This document shows positions 38,146 through 48,895 of a DNA stretch of 64,000 nucleotides, in pieces (position 1 is the stretch's first letter; the number at the start of each line of letters is the position of its first letter). The stretch spans positions 45,391 through 109,390 of the forward strand of contig JAJGOT010001005.1 of the NCBI GenBank assembly GCA_022457155.1, in the 5' to 3' direction. A program made the position numbers and the translations under genes. The notes under the pieces were generated by a model. It was not told the origin of the DNA, ran no database searches, and saw nothing but the letters and a program-made list of their open reading frames with translations. Source of the DNA: Cladopsammia gracilis (Eukaryota; Cnidaria; Anthozoa; Scleractinia; Dendrophylliidae).

Positions 38146-39930
38146 GAGGCCGAGATTTAGTAAGTTTTCAAACACTCAAATAACCGGAAATTGAAAAAAA
38201 TATATTTCCACTCCAAAAAAATACATAACTGTCACGTCAGTGAACAAGTGTCACATGACCGCTTCACAAATCGAAAGCGAGTAAATGCTATAAGCAGGCG
38301 GCGAGATCGATAAGAATGTTTCCTTCAAAAGTAGTTTCCTTCAAAATAAGATCGAGAAGAACGTCAAAGTTTCCTTCAAAAATAAGTCTTAATCGGACTG
38401 GCAGAAATGGTTTAATATGGATTTGAACATAACAATTGTAGAAATTATACTGCGGACGAGGAAAGATTTGCCCGCCACGTGCACGTGCCACGTTCACGTG
38501 CCACATGCACGTATCAATTTTTTTTTTTCCGCGACGAGGAAAACAATTTTCTTTCGCGTAATTCGTCATCATTTTTCCATATTTGGGCAAATTAACCAAT
38601 AACGACTCAGATCGGTAGCGGTGGGACTAATCAGAAATCTAGAAATTCATTATCGAGAGGTAAAAATTTACTAATTTAAGTTATTATATCTCTCAGTTAG
38701 TACGCGCGCTATGATTGGTCAATTTTCCGGTCCGTATTTTACAGTACGGCCTGCAAAATGTGAGAGTCCCAGCATCGGGCCTAGCATCCGCTTACAAAAG
38801 TTGTTTATTGCATTAAAAATTATCCTGAAGAAACATTTGGAGCTAAATGGGTTAACATGTCAGGCTAGAAAAACTCTCCTCAATGAAATTAAGGTATAAC
38901 TTTTGGCAAAAAATAAATAAATAAAATTCCCGCGAATCAAAGCCGGAGTATTGACAATTTTCTCGAGTAGGCTTACATGTTTACTGTTTTGGTATTTAGC
39001 TTTTATACTGTAAAGTTGTAAAAACTCGAGTAACTCGGCAAATTCTTTTAACTTTAAAAAGAGTACCTTAGCTTTCTTCGTAAGAAAACTTCTCTATGAA
39101 AAACTGCAAAACAGCTTGAAACGGCTTCCATCAGCAAAGTGTATCATATATAAAGTTTGATCAAGTTCTTGTCTAGCTGAGTTTGAAACTTAAGTTCAGA
39201 GTTATGGTTTGTGGCAGTGGCTCTTATAAGACCAAACTTTGTTTCGTTGATTACTCAGCGAAAGTCTGCTCTTGCTGCAGTTCATGCTGAAACTTGCTGC
39301 ACAAACTTCGGCATGAAACCATTAAAGCACGAGAAAAAGTTCAAAAAACATGCAGTATTTGATGAGGAGATATTTTTAGTGTCCTTTTGAAATTTGAGAG
39401 TTTCTTCGTTCACCGCTGTAGACCGAAATGTTGCCACATTTTCCAGTTTGACCAACACATTTGTTTTGGAGATTTTATCGCGGCGTTTTCATTCTTCGAT
39501 ACTGACTTGTCTTCGCCAGTAACTAACAATTCTTTTTAAAGAAAACTTCCTTGTGTTCGACGACGGAAACCTGACACATGGAAGAACAAACTAAACTCGA
39601 TTATATAGTTTTCATGAGCCACGCAAGTTCACGCCGAATCGAGGGTACGCAGCTATTACAAGGTCTTCTCTGATTGGCTGAGAAAACAATAGAACAAACG
39701 ACAGAACAATGAACCCTAGACCTGAAAATGATACAGCTGTGTAATACCCAGGTCCAATGAAATTAGATGTTCTAAAGAGTTGCTTGGTATCTGGAATCGA
39801 GGACCGATCACACTATTTTTGAAAGCCAATAAAATTTACTCTTTGCTTTCTTTTGACGTACGTCAGTCAAATGAAGCCGTTCATCTTTTGACTAAAGGTT
39901 TTCCTTTATCTCCGATTTAGAGATACAATA

Positions 39931-40083
39931 AATATCTTATTAGCCTGGTTTTTCTTGGTCCGTACTGTAAGTTACAGAATGATCTTCGATCCAAGCGTGC
40001 TTTGCACGCGCGCATAAATCAAGGGGGAAAAACTCGGTCCGTAACGTATTAAAGAGAAAAACGAGGCTGATAAGAGGTATTTA
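39931..40083. repeat. ~150-bp inverted repeat, MITE-like
   Basis: AATATCTTATTAGCCTGGTT on the left is mirrored with mismatches by GAGGCTGATAAGAGGTATT on the right. A GCACGC-rich stem lies in the middle. No clear target duplication. Confidence 0.5.
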
Positions 40084-40787
40084 TTCAATGCATAGAATCA
40101 TAGAATCAAAAGGCAGGACAACCTATTACAACATAAAAGACAGCACCAAGAAAGAATGAACTGTTCAACAGACGTTACTTGAACATTGTCGCATTTTAAC
40201 ATTTCGTTCACAGACTGAAAAGTTAGAGCCACCTTGTGCGGCATAATAAACAGCACCACAATAAAGTACTGCTCAACAGCCTCTTTTTGAATATTGTCTC
40301 ATTTTAGCGACTCAAATAAACAGCATAATAAACAGCAGCACAAGAAAGAACAGTTCAACGGCCTTCATTTGAATAGACACACCTCCAAGTATATCATTAG
40401 CAGAGCCATCTTATGCAGTACCGCAGCGCAGGAAAAATCATTCCTCGAAGTTAAAACTATTCAGTTTGGAACAAAGACAAAGTGCATTCAAATTGAATGG
40501 TTGATTTCTAAAGCCTCCCAAAACGCCGCCAAAAGGGATACAGTTTTAAAGTGCTTACAAGTATTTATCTTTTCATTTGCCGAATAAAAGGTCCAGTATT
40601 TGAATTGGCACGTTTCGATCTGCAGCTGTAAGTTGCCGCCAGTTGATGAGCATTAAGTTGTCGAAAACGAACTCTCGCTTTCAATTGAACGTCAACTCAC
40701 CTACACTGTCATGTAGCAGTTCTCGCATCGTCAAATCTTGTGTTTGTACTCGGGCTTAACAAATAAACATTAATTCAGCTGCTAAAC

Positions 40788-41152
40788 GCAACTACATAGT
40801 AAACACAAAGTAATTCGCAGTAATACAGTCGAACCTCTCCAAAGAGATCAACCCAAAATGCCAACTACATAGTAAACACAAAGTTATTCACAGTAATACA
40901 GTCGAACCTCTCCTAAGAGACCAACCCAAAATACCAACTACATAGTAAACACAAAGTAATTCACAGTAATACAGTTGAACCTCTCCTAAGAGATCATCCC
41001 AAAATACCAACTACATAGTAAACACAAAGTAATTCACAGTAATACAGTCGAACCTCTCCTAAGAGACCAACCCAAAATACCAACTACATAGTAAACACAA
41101 AGTAATTCACAGTAATACAGTCGAACCTCTCCTAAGAGACCAACCCAAAATG
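40788..41152 (+). repeat. 73-bp tandem repeat, about 5 copies
   Basis: Copies start at about 40788, 40861, 40934, 41007 and 41080, an exact 73-base period. The unit contains TACATAGTAAACACAAAGTA and CAGTCGAACCTCTCCTAAG. The latter resembles the terminal repeat of many Tc1/mariner-like elements, so the array may have grown inside such an element. Confidence 0.9.
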
Positions 41153-42054
41153 CCAGACCAAGATGGCCGCTCAAAAGGTGTGGTCTCTTACGAGTGGTCA
41201 GACCACTGGGTCCTGAATTTGAGTTATATAAACCTGTAGTGATACCAGACCAAGATGGCCGCTCAAAAGGTGTGGTCTCTTACAAGTGGTCATACCACTG
41301 GGTCCTGAATTTGAGTTATATAAACCTGTAGTGATACCAGACCAAGATGGCCGCTCAAAAGGTGTGGTCTCTTACGAGTGGTCAGACCACTGCGTCCTGA
41401 ATTTGAGTTATATAAACCTGTAGTGATACCAGACCAAGATGGCCGCTCAAAAGGTGTGGTCTCTTACGAGTGGTCAGACCACCTGAATTTGAGTTATATG
41501 AACCTGTAGTGATGCCAGACCAAGATGGCCGCTCAAAAGGTGTGGTCTCTTACGAGTGGTCATACCACTGGGTCCTGAATTTGAGTTATATGAACCTGTA
41601 GTGATGCCAGACCAAGATGGCCGCTCAAAAGGTGTGGTCTCTTACGAGTGGTCAGACCACCTGAATTTGAGTTATATGAACCTGTAGTGATGCCAGACCA
41701 AGATGGCCGCTCAAAAGGTGTGGTCTCTTACGAGTGGTCATACCACTGGGTCCTGAATTTGAGTTATATGAACCTGTAGTGATGCCAGACCAAGATGGCC
41801 GATCAAAAGGTGTGGTCTCTTACGAGTGGTCAGACCACCTGAATTTGAGTTATATGAACCTGTAGTGATACCAGACCAAGATGGCCGATCAAAAGGTGTG
41901 GTCTCTTATGAGTGGTCATACCACTGGGTCCTGAATTTGAGTTATATGAACCTGTAGTGATGCCAGACCAAGGTGGCCGCTCAAAATGTGTGGTCTCTAA
42001 CGAGTGGTCAGACCACTGGGTCCTGAATTTGAGTTATATGAATCTGTCGTGATT
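41153..42054 (+). repeat. 92/86-bp satellite, 10 units, dimeric higher-order pattern
   Basis: Units start at 41153, 41245, 41337, 41429, 41515, 41607, 41693, 41785, 41871 and 41963. The first three are 92 bases. From 41429 the spacing alternates 86, 92, 86, 92, 86, 92 because every other unit lacks six bases between CAGACCAC and CTGAATTT. The unit holds an imperfect hairpin (GTGGTCTCTTACGAGTGGTC). The alternation shows amplification of a 178-base dimer. Confidence 0.93.
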
Positions 42055-42189
42055 TCAATGTACAATACATCTATCAGTGCAAACGTTTTTATAATATAAA
42101 TGTTTTGATAAAAAGAAGAATAATCGGTTTTGTTTTGTCGAATTGAATGTATTACATCGTTCGGTTTGCGCCTTCAGCGTTTTAGTAGT

Positions 42190-42340
42190 GTCTAAGGTAT
42201 GTGATACTAAAGAGTGCCTATAGTGGTCACTTATAGTTTGTAATGTATATGATACTAAAGAGTGACTATAGTGGTCACTTATAGTGTCTAATGTATAATT
42301 ATATGTGATACTAAAGAGTGCCTATAGTGGTCACTTACCA
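42190..42340 (+). repeat. three-copy degenerate tandem repeat (~55-60 bp)
   Basis: GTGATACTAAAGAGTGCCTA followed by TAGTGGTCACTTA recurs three times (about 42202, 42249 and 42305). GTGGTCACTTA is related to the satellite core upstream. The stretch to about 42465 ends with TCGCTTAAAAAGAGGGGTTG, a loose inverted match to the array start, so 40826-42465 may be one old Tc1/mariner-type MITE. Confidence 0.6.
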
Positions 42341-42512
42341 GTGGTTAAAAACAACAGAACAATTCAAACACCAGCTTAAAAATGGCAGAGGGTAGTTTAC
42401 AAAAAGTGGTCGCTTACGAGAAGTTTTATTGGTATTTGTTCGCTTAAAAAGAGGGGTTGTTTGACTGCACCGCCCAATGTTGGATTTGAACCGTCACCAA
42501 AAAGTTGCTTAA

Positions 42513-43125
42513 CCCTCGGACGTGCAAGGGTGGGGGGGGGGGGAGGTGTTGCCACCCCCCTTAAGGCTTTTCTCCGATATTTTCAAGACCATTTAAGATT
42601 AGCACATGCCGTTTTCAGTAGCTGTCCAATTATCATTGAGACACATTTTGATAAGTTTGGCGACAACCGGTTGCCATGGTAACGAGATATGATGTCATAA
42701 ATAACATGTGGTCAACCCATTTTTGAAGAAAAATGCGTGTTTTCACCTTTTTCAGCGAAAATACCTATAAAATGCTACCAAAAGCATCAAAATGTTTGAT
42801 TGCATGTTAGTTTGAAACTCTAGCAAACAATATTTGCAATTTCTGCATTTTCCCGATAAATTAGCAAAATTAAATAAATTAGCAAAATCCAAGATGGCGG
42901 CCATCTTGGCGCCCATTTTTTATGACCCCCAGCAGCGCCCCAGCCCATAATATTTACCTTATCTTGTAGGGTACATCGCGGGCTATCTATTAGATGTAAA
43001 ATATTTCCGAAATATTGCAATTTCGCAAAAACCCAGTTGGGGGGGGGGGGGGGGGGGGGAGTTGCAACAACCCCCTCCCCCAAATGTACCACGGTTGGGT
43101 ATAAGTTTGCGTGTACGTCCGAGGG
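42513..43125. mobile_element. TTAA-flanked MITE with CCCTCGGACG ends (613 bp)
   Basis: CCCTCGGACGTGCAAGGGTG on the left is mirrored by ACGTCCGAGGG on the right, and TTAA flanks both sides (42509-42512 and 43126-43129). CCC..GGG ends with TTAA point to the piggyBac group. Long G runs lie just inside both ends (42531-42543 and about 43039-43059). The host flanks are themselves inverted (ACCGTCACC..AAGTTGC near 42489-42507 and its mirror near 43143-43160), so it landed in an older hairpin. Confidence 0.82.
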
Positions 43126-43326
43126 TTAATAGCCACAAAGCAACTTAAAGGTGACGGTTTTGACGATACACGAACACTACACATCTGTCTATTTGTATTG
43201 TGAAATCAAAGTTTGGGTTCTTTACCCTGGAGAGAAAAATTCATTTTAATTTTGCCTTAAGAATACAAATACCTGATAGTATTTTCACACGAGTCTGTAC
43301 ATTCAGTACTCGTTTTAACTAGTTTC

Positions 43327-43497
43327 CATTGTTTTTTAATCCGCAATTTTTTTGTTGCGGATTGGCCTTCCGTCCACACGTATCCGGCGAATTCGGGCAA
43401 ATACGATTCGAATACGCTACGTGTGGACGCGAATATTTTCTAATCCGTAACAAAAAAGTTGCGGATTAAAAAATATCCGGATACGTGTGGACGGGGC
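43327..43497. repeat. MITE-like inverted repeat (GTCCACACGTATCCGG)
   Basis: TTTTTTAATCCGCAA..TTGCGG stems occur at both sides, each next to a GTCCACACG or CGTGTGGAC block. Right end: GGATACGTGTGGACGGGGCC. The left end is incomplete, so this is probably a fragment or a rearranged copy. Confidence 0.55.
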
Positions 43498-43970
43498 CTC
43501 AGTAATCTTTATATAAAGATTACGTGTGATCTTAATATAAATATCACGGTCATTTTAAAATCATTCTTATTAAAAATTCAGCGATAATTGCATTGTTTGC
43601 CCATTCAGCCCCGAACTCCCCTGTGACTGAAATCAAAGCCGCCACCGGGCTTTTCATAATGACCGTAGATTACCAGGTATAAAGGCTCATACACGTGATC
43701 GATTTGCGTCGTGTGATTGGCTGATATGCTCATGAATTCTTAATGAGTTTTTGAAGGTTACATTATAGTCGCTTCACTTTTGTTTAGTTACGTTCCTTGT
43801 TGATATTTGCCGTTCAATGACTACTGAAAAGGGACATTAACTGCGAGGATCATTCTTCATTTGATTTCATTTCCGCAATATATATATGATTTATTTCATA
43901 TATATCATTTCACATTCACTCCTTTCACGGGAACATATGAACCTACAATTGACCTGCTCCCAACGTCAGT

Positions 43971-44042
43971 GGCTTTATAGCTCAGTTGGTAGAGCATCGC
44001 ACCGGTATCGCGAGGTCACGGGTTCGAACCCCGTTGGAGTCC
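43971..44042 (+). tRNA. tRNA-like gene, copy 1 (loop anticodon GGT)
   Basis: It folds as a cloverleaf: acceptor GGCTTTA with TGGAGTC (three G-U pairs), D arm GCTC..GAGC, anticodon stem TCGCA/CGCGA with one mismatch, and T arm ACGGG-TTCGAAC-CCCGT. The loop CCGGTAT would present GGT (Thr), but position 33 is C instead of the near-universal T. A and B box promoters are intact, and a T run follows. It is either a functional tRNA variant or, more likely, a tRNA-derived repeat. Confidence 0.6.
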
Positions 44043-44224
44043 TGAATTTTTTTTTTCAGGCTTCTTTTCGCAATTGCTTAAATTGCGTTCACAACTGCGA
44101 GGATCATTCTTCATTTGATTTCATTTCCGCAGTATATATATGATTTATTTCATATATATCATTTCACATTCACTCCTTTCACGGGAACATATGAACCTAC
44201 AATTGACCTGCTCCCAACGTCAGT

Positions 44225-44296
44225 GGCTTTATAGCTCAGTTGGTAGAGCATCGCACCGGTATCGCGAGGTCACGGGTTCGAACCCCGTTGGAGTCC
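44225..44296 (+). tRNA. tRNA-like gene, copy 2 (loop anticodon GGT)
   Basis: Identical to copy 1 over the 72 nt, with an intact GGTTCGAACC B box. The same C33 and stem mismatch apply. Confidence 0.6.
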
Positions 44297-44479
44297 TGAA
44301 TTTTTTTTTTTCAGGCTTCTTTTCGCAATTGCTTAAATTGCGTTCACAACTGCGAGGATCATTCTTCATTTGATTTCATTTCCGCAGTATATATATGATT
44401 TATTTCATATATATCATTTCACATTCACTCCTTTCACGGGAACATATGAACCTACAATTGACCTGCTCCCAACGTCAGT

Positions 44480-44551
44480 GGCTTTATAGCTCAGTTGGTA
44501 GAGCATCGCACCGGTATCGCGAGGTCACGTGTTCGAACCCCGTTGGAGTCC
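44480..44551 (+). tRNA. tRNA-like gene, copy 3 (damaged T arm)
   Basis: One change (ACGTG for ACGGG) breaks a T-stem pair and alters the B box to TGTTCGAACC. Otherwise identical to copy 1. It is shared with copy 4, so the change arose before the last duplication. Confidence 0.5.
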
Positions 44552-44733
44552 TGAATTTTTTTTTTCAGGCTTCTTTTCGCAATTGCTTAAATTGCGTTCA
44601 CAACTGCGAGGATCATTCTTCATTTGATTTCATTTCCGCAGTATATATATGATTTATTTCATATATATCATTTCACATTCACTCCTTTCACGGGAACATA
44701 TGAACCTACAATTGACCTGCTCCCAACGTCAGT

Positions 44734-44805
44734 GGCTTTATAGCTCAGTTGGTAGAGCATCGCACCGGTATCGCGAGGTCACGTGTTCGAACCCCGTTGG
44801 AGTCC
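44734..44805 (+). tRNA. tRNA-like gene, copy 4 (damaged T arm)
   Basis: Carries the same G-to-T change as copy 3. The downstream T run is longer than in the other copies. Confidence 0.5.
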
Positions 44806-44881
44806 TGAATTTTTTTTTTTTTCAGGCTTCTTTTCGCAATTGCTTAAATTGCGTTCACAACTGCGAGGATCATTCTTCATT

Positions 44882-46828
44882 TGTATTATCGATCTGTTAG
44901 GTTTGTGGACTTTAATTTTTTGAAATTGCGACAACCTATTGTATTTGCTTTAGAAAGTTGTTTCACTTGTCAAATATCTCAACAGATAATAGACAATGAA
45001 TAATTGAAAATGCATTGTGCAAAATGACCCAACACCACATTTTTATCGTCAATTAGCTAACAAGGCGGAAAAAGTCTTTCCGTTTCCGCTAAATCGGAAA
45101 ACCCTTGTACATGATCTGACATTTCACTTAAGGTGGCTCGACTGGGTTTTTGAGCGACGATACCGTTTACAGTTTGAGAAACTTGCATTGTGTACCACTA
45201 CAAACAAGCCAACGGAAAATCGATTGCCACAGCTGTACTAGAGAAAGATTAAAGTTTCAGATGAGATTAGTTTTATGGAAATCGGAGTTGCCAAAGCGAC
45301 GTTATGACGTCACTTCCGGTTTTACATAATACCGAATTACTTGTCATCAAGAGATAATTTTGGAAAACGCTCTCTGGATCTTCGACCTGACGTACTCGTC
45401 CTTAGGTCTAAAAAATTTTACAAATTTCTATGGAAGCGTTTTCGAAAAAATTTCGAGTGAAGTTTTAAGGTGTTAAAATACATCAAAAACAAAACAATTT
45501 TGAAATGTTATTAAAACTTATGTCTACAGGGCTTGATGAAATAATGTTTTGGTCTGACTTGAATTTTATACCATCCAAATACCTTAGGTGAAAATCCCAA
45601 GGAAATCGCTCTGTTTGGATTTCAGAAATATTACCTTGAATATGAACTGGCCTGGAGTGTTATTTCGCTTTTATATCAAGAATTGACCTTACACTTATTA
45701 AAATTGTCATGAATTAAAAAGCGAATGATTAATTTTTTTAAAACTTAGTCCTCATAAACGCTCTAAGGCTGTTAATTTACAGCCTCAACGTAGGAAAATA
45801 TTGAGCTGATTTTCATGAAAGTGATTTGTTGATCTCATTATGCGTCTCCATTGTCTCGAATCGCCATGCAATTGTAAATTTCAGTACATAATGAATTCAT
45901 AAACACTTCATTGCTTTGTTTTAAGTGTTACATGAATTCATGATGTACTGAAAGCTACAATTCCACGGCGATTTGATACAATGGAGATGCATAATGAAAC
46001 AACAAGACACAAGTGCGAAAATCAGCTCAATATTTTCCTGAGTAAGCGCTAAAAATTGACAGCCTTAGAATGTTTCAATGAATTTGAAACTTGGAGATTG
46101 TATTAAACATTAATTAATCTTCATGAGGACTAAGTTTTAAAAGAATTCATCATTCGCTTTTTAATTCATGACAATTTTAATAAGTGTAGGGTCAACTTTT
46201 GATGTAAAAGCGAAATAACACTCCAGGCCAGTTCATATTCAAGGTAATATTTCTGAAATCCAAACAGAGCGATTTCCTTGGGATTTTCACCTAAGGTATT
46301 TGGATGGTATAAAATTCATGTCAGACCAAAACATTATTTCATCAAGCCCTGTAGACATAAGTTTCAATAACATTTCAAAATTTTTTTTGTTTTTGTTGTA
46401 TTTTAACACCTTAAAACTTCACTCGAAATTTTTTCGAAAACGCTTCCATAGAAACTTGTAAAATTTTGTAGACCTAAGGACAAGTACGTCAGGTCGAAGA
46501 TCCAGAGAGCGTTTTCCAAAATTATCTCTTGATGACAAGTAATTCGGTATTATGTAAAACCGGAAGTGACGTCATAACGTTGCTTTGGCAACTCCGATTT
46601 CCATATAACTAATCTCATCTGAAACTTTAATCTTTCTCTAGTACAGCTGTGGCAATCGATTTTCCGTTGGATCGTTTGTGATGGTACACAAGTTTCTCAA
46701 AGTTAAACGGTATCGTCGCTCAAAAACCCAGTCGAGCCACCTTAATGCTAATGTTCACTCGAACGGCCTAATTTACATATAACTGACGCACATATTTGTG
46801 TGCATGACCTGACACGCATATTATTACA
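44882..46828 (-). repeat. gypsy 3' LTR, interrupted
   Basis: On the minus strand it starts TGTAATAATATGCG (46828) and ends ..CGATAATACA (44882), giving the TG..CA ends of an LTR. Without the inserted 45132-46741 element and one TTAA it is about 333 bp. No second LTR is present for comparison, so the right-hand boundary is well supported but the length is inferred. Confidence 0.7.
45132..46741. mobile_element. 1.6-kb TTAA-flanked palindrome (foldback)
   Basis: The whole element is a near-perfect inverted repeat of two ~800-base arms, ending GGTGGCTCGACTGGGTTTTT on the left and its mirror on the right. TTAA flanks it (45128-45131 and 46742-46745), and the gypsy LTR is continuous when it is removed. 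The centre lies near 45930. It encodes no protein. Such structures arise from TTAA-type transposons that have lost their interior. Confidence 0.88.
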
Positions 46829-46839
46829 CCCTCCCTTTT
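46829..46839 (-). other. gypsy polypurine tract
   Basis: AAAAGGGAGGG on the minus strand directly precedes the 3' LTR start. Confidence 0.65.
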
Positions 46840-46864
46840 ATGAACTGAAATGAATTGAAATAAA

Positions 46865-48331
46865 TTAACTGAATGAAACACAAGTCCTTAAGCTGAACGC
46901 TTCAGTAAGAGCATAGTCCTGGAAACGCTTGGGCGCTTGACGGATGCGTTGAGATCTCCTTGGTACTTTGACAGGACTTGCAGGCACTTGCGATGCGGTT
47001 CGTGTTTCTGGAGGCGGTTGATCGCGTGTCTCCAAACGCGCATCTTCGCGTATTTCCGGTTGTGGCTGCTCGCGCGTTTCCTCGCGCGTCTCTGGTGCTG
47101 GCGGTACGGGTGTCTCCTCTCGTGTCTCTGTGACGTGATCATCTTCCACTTTCACTTTCCTGGGAGGAGGTTCGTTGGTCTTTCGAAGGTGAACTCTGTT
47201 CCTGCGGAGGATCCCGTGCGGAAGCTCAACCTCGAAGGATCTGTTGTCTAAACGACTCTTGACGACACCCTTTTTCCACTCCTTCTTTCCAGTCTGGAAC
47301 GGCTTGACTCTTACAGTGTCTCCTGGCTCTACCGATTCCAGATCACGGGCGCTTCTGTTGTAGTAGCGAGCTTGCTGTTGCTGGCGTAAGCGGAGCTTGC
47401 TATGGGTTACATCCTCATCAGGTACGGACGGTTTGAGTAAGCTCGAGGACATCGGCAAAAGACTCCTGGTTCTTCTGTTGAGTAGTCGCTGGGCCGGACT
47501 AATTTGCATACTCGCTGGCGGTGTATTTCTATGGTCTAATAAGGCAAGAAATGTGTCTGATCCAGCCTTGCCTTGTTACACTTCAGAAGAATTTTCTTGG
47601 CTTCTTTCACTGCACTTTCCGCTTTGCCATTCGATTGACTGTGATAGGGACTGCTGGTCCGGTGCTCGTAATCCCACTCTTTGGAGAACTTTAGGAAGTC
47701 ACGCGAAACAAACTGCGGTCCGTTATCGGTGACGAGCTGCTCAGGAATACCATGTCTTGCGAAATGGGCTTTGAGCTTCTTGATCACGTAAACCGAAGAC
47801 GTACTTCTGAGATAGTCAAGCTCGAAGAAATCGCTAAAATAATCCACTGTCACGAGATAGTTCTTTCCACTTAGCTCAAACAGATCTGCTGCAACGAACT
47901 GCCATGGCCGACTAGGTGCTTTATGACTGACCAATGTTTCCTTTGTTTGGCTACGCTCGTACTCTCTACAAACGTCACATGTAGACACGTGATTGCGGAT
48001 TTCTTTCGTCATTCCCGGCCAATACAGACACTCGCGCGCTCGGTTAAGACAACCGTTGACTCCAAGATGCGGGTTGTGAATTCTTCTGAGGAGTTCACCT
48101 CTGGCAGCCTTGGGAACCACTACTCTTTCCCCTTTGAAGATAAGGCCATCCTGAACGGACATTTCATCTCTCATATCGAAATATGGAGAGGCCAGGGGAG
48201 GCAGGGCGTCCTTGTCTTCAGGCCAACCCTGCTGAATTACGGTCTTGAGAACTTGAAGGGACTCGTCCTTCTCTGTTTCCCGCTGAATTTGCAGGAGCCT
48301 AGCTTCGGATATAGGCAAATAACTCATCATG
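46865..48331 (-). pseudogene. Ty3/gypsy integrase (frameshifted)
   Basis: The upstream part (48330-47536) has the H2C2 zinc domain (RRIHNPHLGVNGCLNRARE .. CDVCREY) and the DDE core: FVAADLFELSGKNYLVTVDY, then LVTDNGPQFVS and SNGKAESAVKEAKK. A one-base shift near 47560 moves the frame; the downstream part (47509-46865) continues with SPAQRLLNRRTRSLLP, a GPY/F-like module (GDTVRVKPFQTGKKEW) and a repetitive ETRE/PPP-rich tail ending in a basic RRSQRIRQAPKRF motif. The pol frame upstream of 48331 continues at 57393 across the TTAA transposon. Confidence 0.88.
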
Positions 48332-48335
48332 TTAA

Positions 48336-48895
48336 GTGATAATCTCTGTAAAAGCGGTCCGCTGCATTTCGGGTCGGAAAATCAATTTCCTTCAAACTTT
48401 CCCCACAAAACTATCTTAGTCCAAAGGTAAATAAAAGCACTTAAGTTTTCGAAAATATTGCAAAGTGAATTTTTTCCGAATTTTTTCTGCCCGTGTCTCG
48501 AGCAGCTGATTTTTGTTAGTGGCGCGAATCAAAAATTGTGAATTTTGACGTTCTCGCCACTTCAAAATGCTTCAATTATTGGAGTGTTTTTTATTACGTT
48601 GAATTAGATTGTTCTTTAGGCATTACAAAAATTATAATTTTGGGCCCATGAATTGAATTTCACAACATGTTAGAAAATTATTTTTGAAGGCTATTTTACC
48701 ATTATCGCTAAGGAGCCCAAAATGCATATATTCAATTCGTCATTGTACAAAAGTCCAACTTCTTCCACACAATATTTATATTTAGACAAACTAAGATTAA
48801 GTCAAAGAGCTTGTAAATATAAAAACATGTTGTGGTTTAAGCGAGATTTTAGCACGGCTGGTCAACAATTTTAGTACTTTTTTCAACATGACGGC
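48336..48895 (+). repeat. TTAA transposon, left terminal inverted repeat (~560 bp)
   Basis: Inverted match to 56828-57388: for example GCGGTCCGCTGCATTTCGGG near 48351, GGGCCCATGAATTGAATT near 48641 and TTTAAGCGAGATTTTAG near 48837 all have mirrors on the right. Divergence is moderate, with indels. Confidence 0.88.

Larger units (their letters stand above)
37650..40787. other. non-coding, short palindromes and degenerate repeats
   Basis: No supported gene. Contents are a palindrome at 38074-38145, CACGTG-type repeats at about 38469-38513, an inverted pair at 39931-40083, and roughly 110-base degenerate repeats at 40120-40390 sharing ATAATAAACAGCA..ACAA. The 97-codon ORF at 40294-40587 is made of the latter and is not believed to be a gene. 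Confidence 0.4.
43839..44881 (+). repeat. tandem array of 254-bp units, each with a tRNA-like gene
   Basis: Four complete units (periods 254, 255, 254) plus a partial fifth. Each unit holds GAGGATCATTCTTCATTTGA, a TATATATATGATTTATTTCA block, a conserved ~60-base upstream stretch, a 72-nt tRNA-like sequence and a CTGAATTTTTTTTTCAGG hairpin/T-run. The copies differ at only a few positions plus T-run length, so the amplification is recent. The array ends inside a unit at 44881 because a gypsy LTR begins there. Confidence 0.95.

Noticed and set aside
40788..42054. Regular direct repeats that could suggest a CRISPR array
   Set aside because: The repeats are contiguous with no unique spacers, the unit is far longer than CRISPR repeats, and the setting is eukaryotic.
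43886..44900. Four similar ~85-codon ORFs (..LYSSVGRASHRYREV..)
   Set aside because: They are translations of the tRNA-like units; the conserved peptide is the tRNA sequence read as protein.
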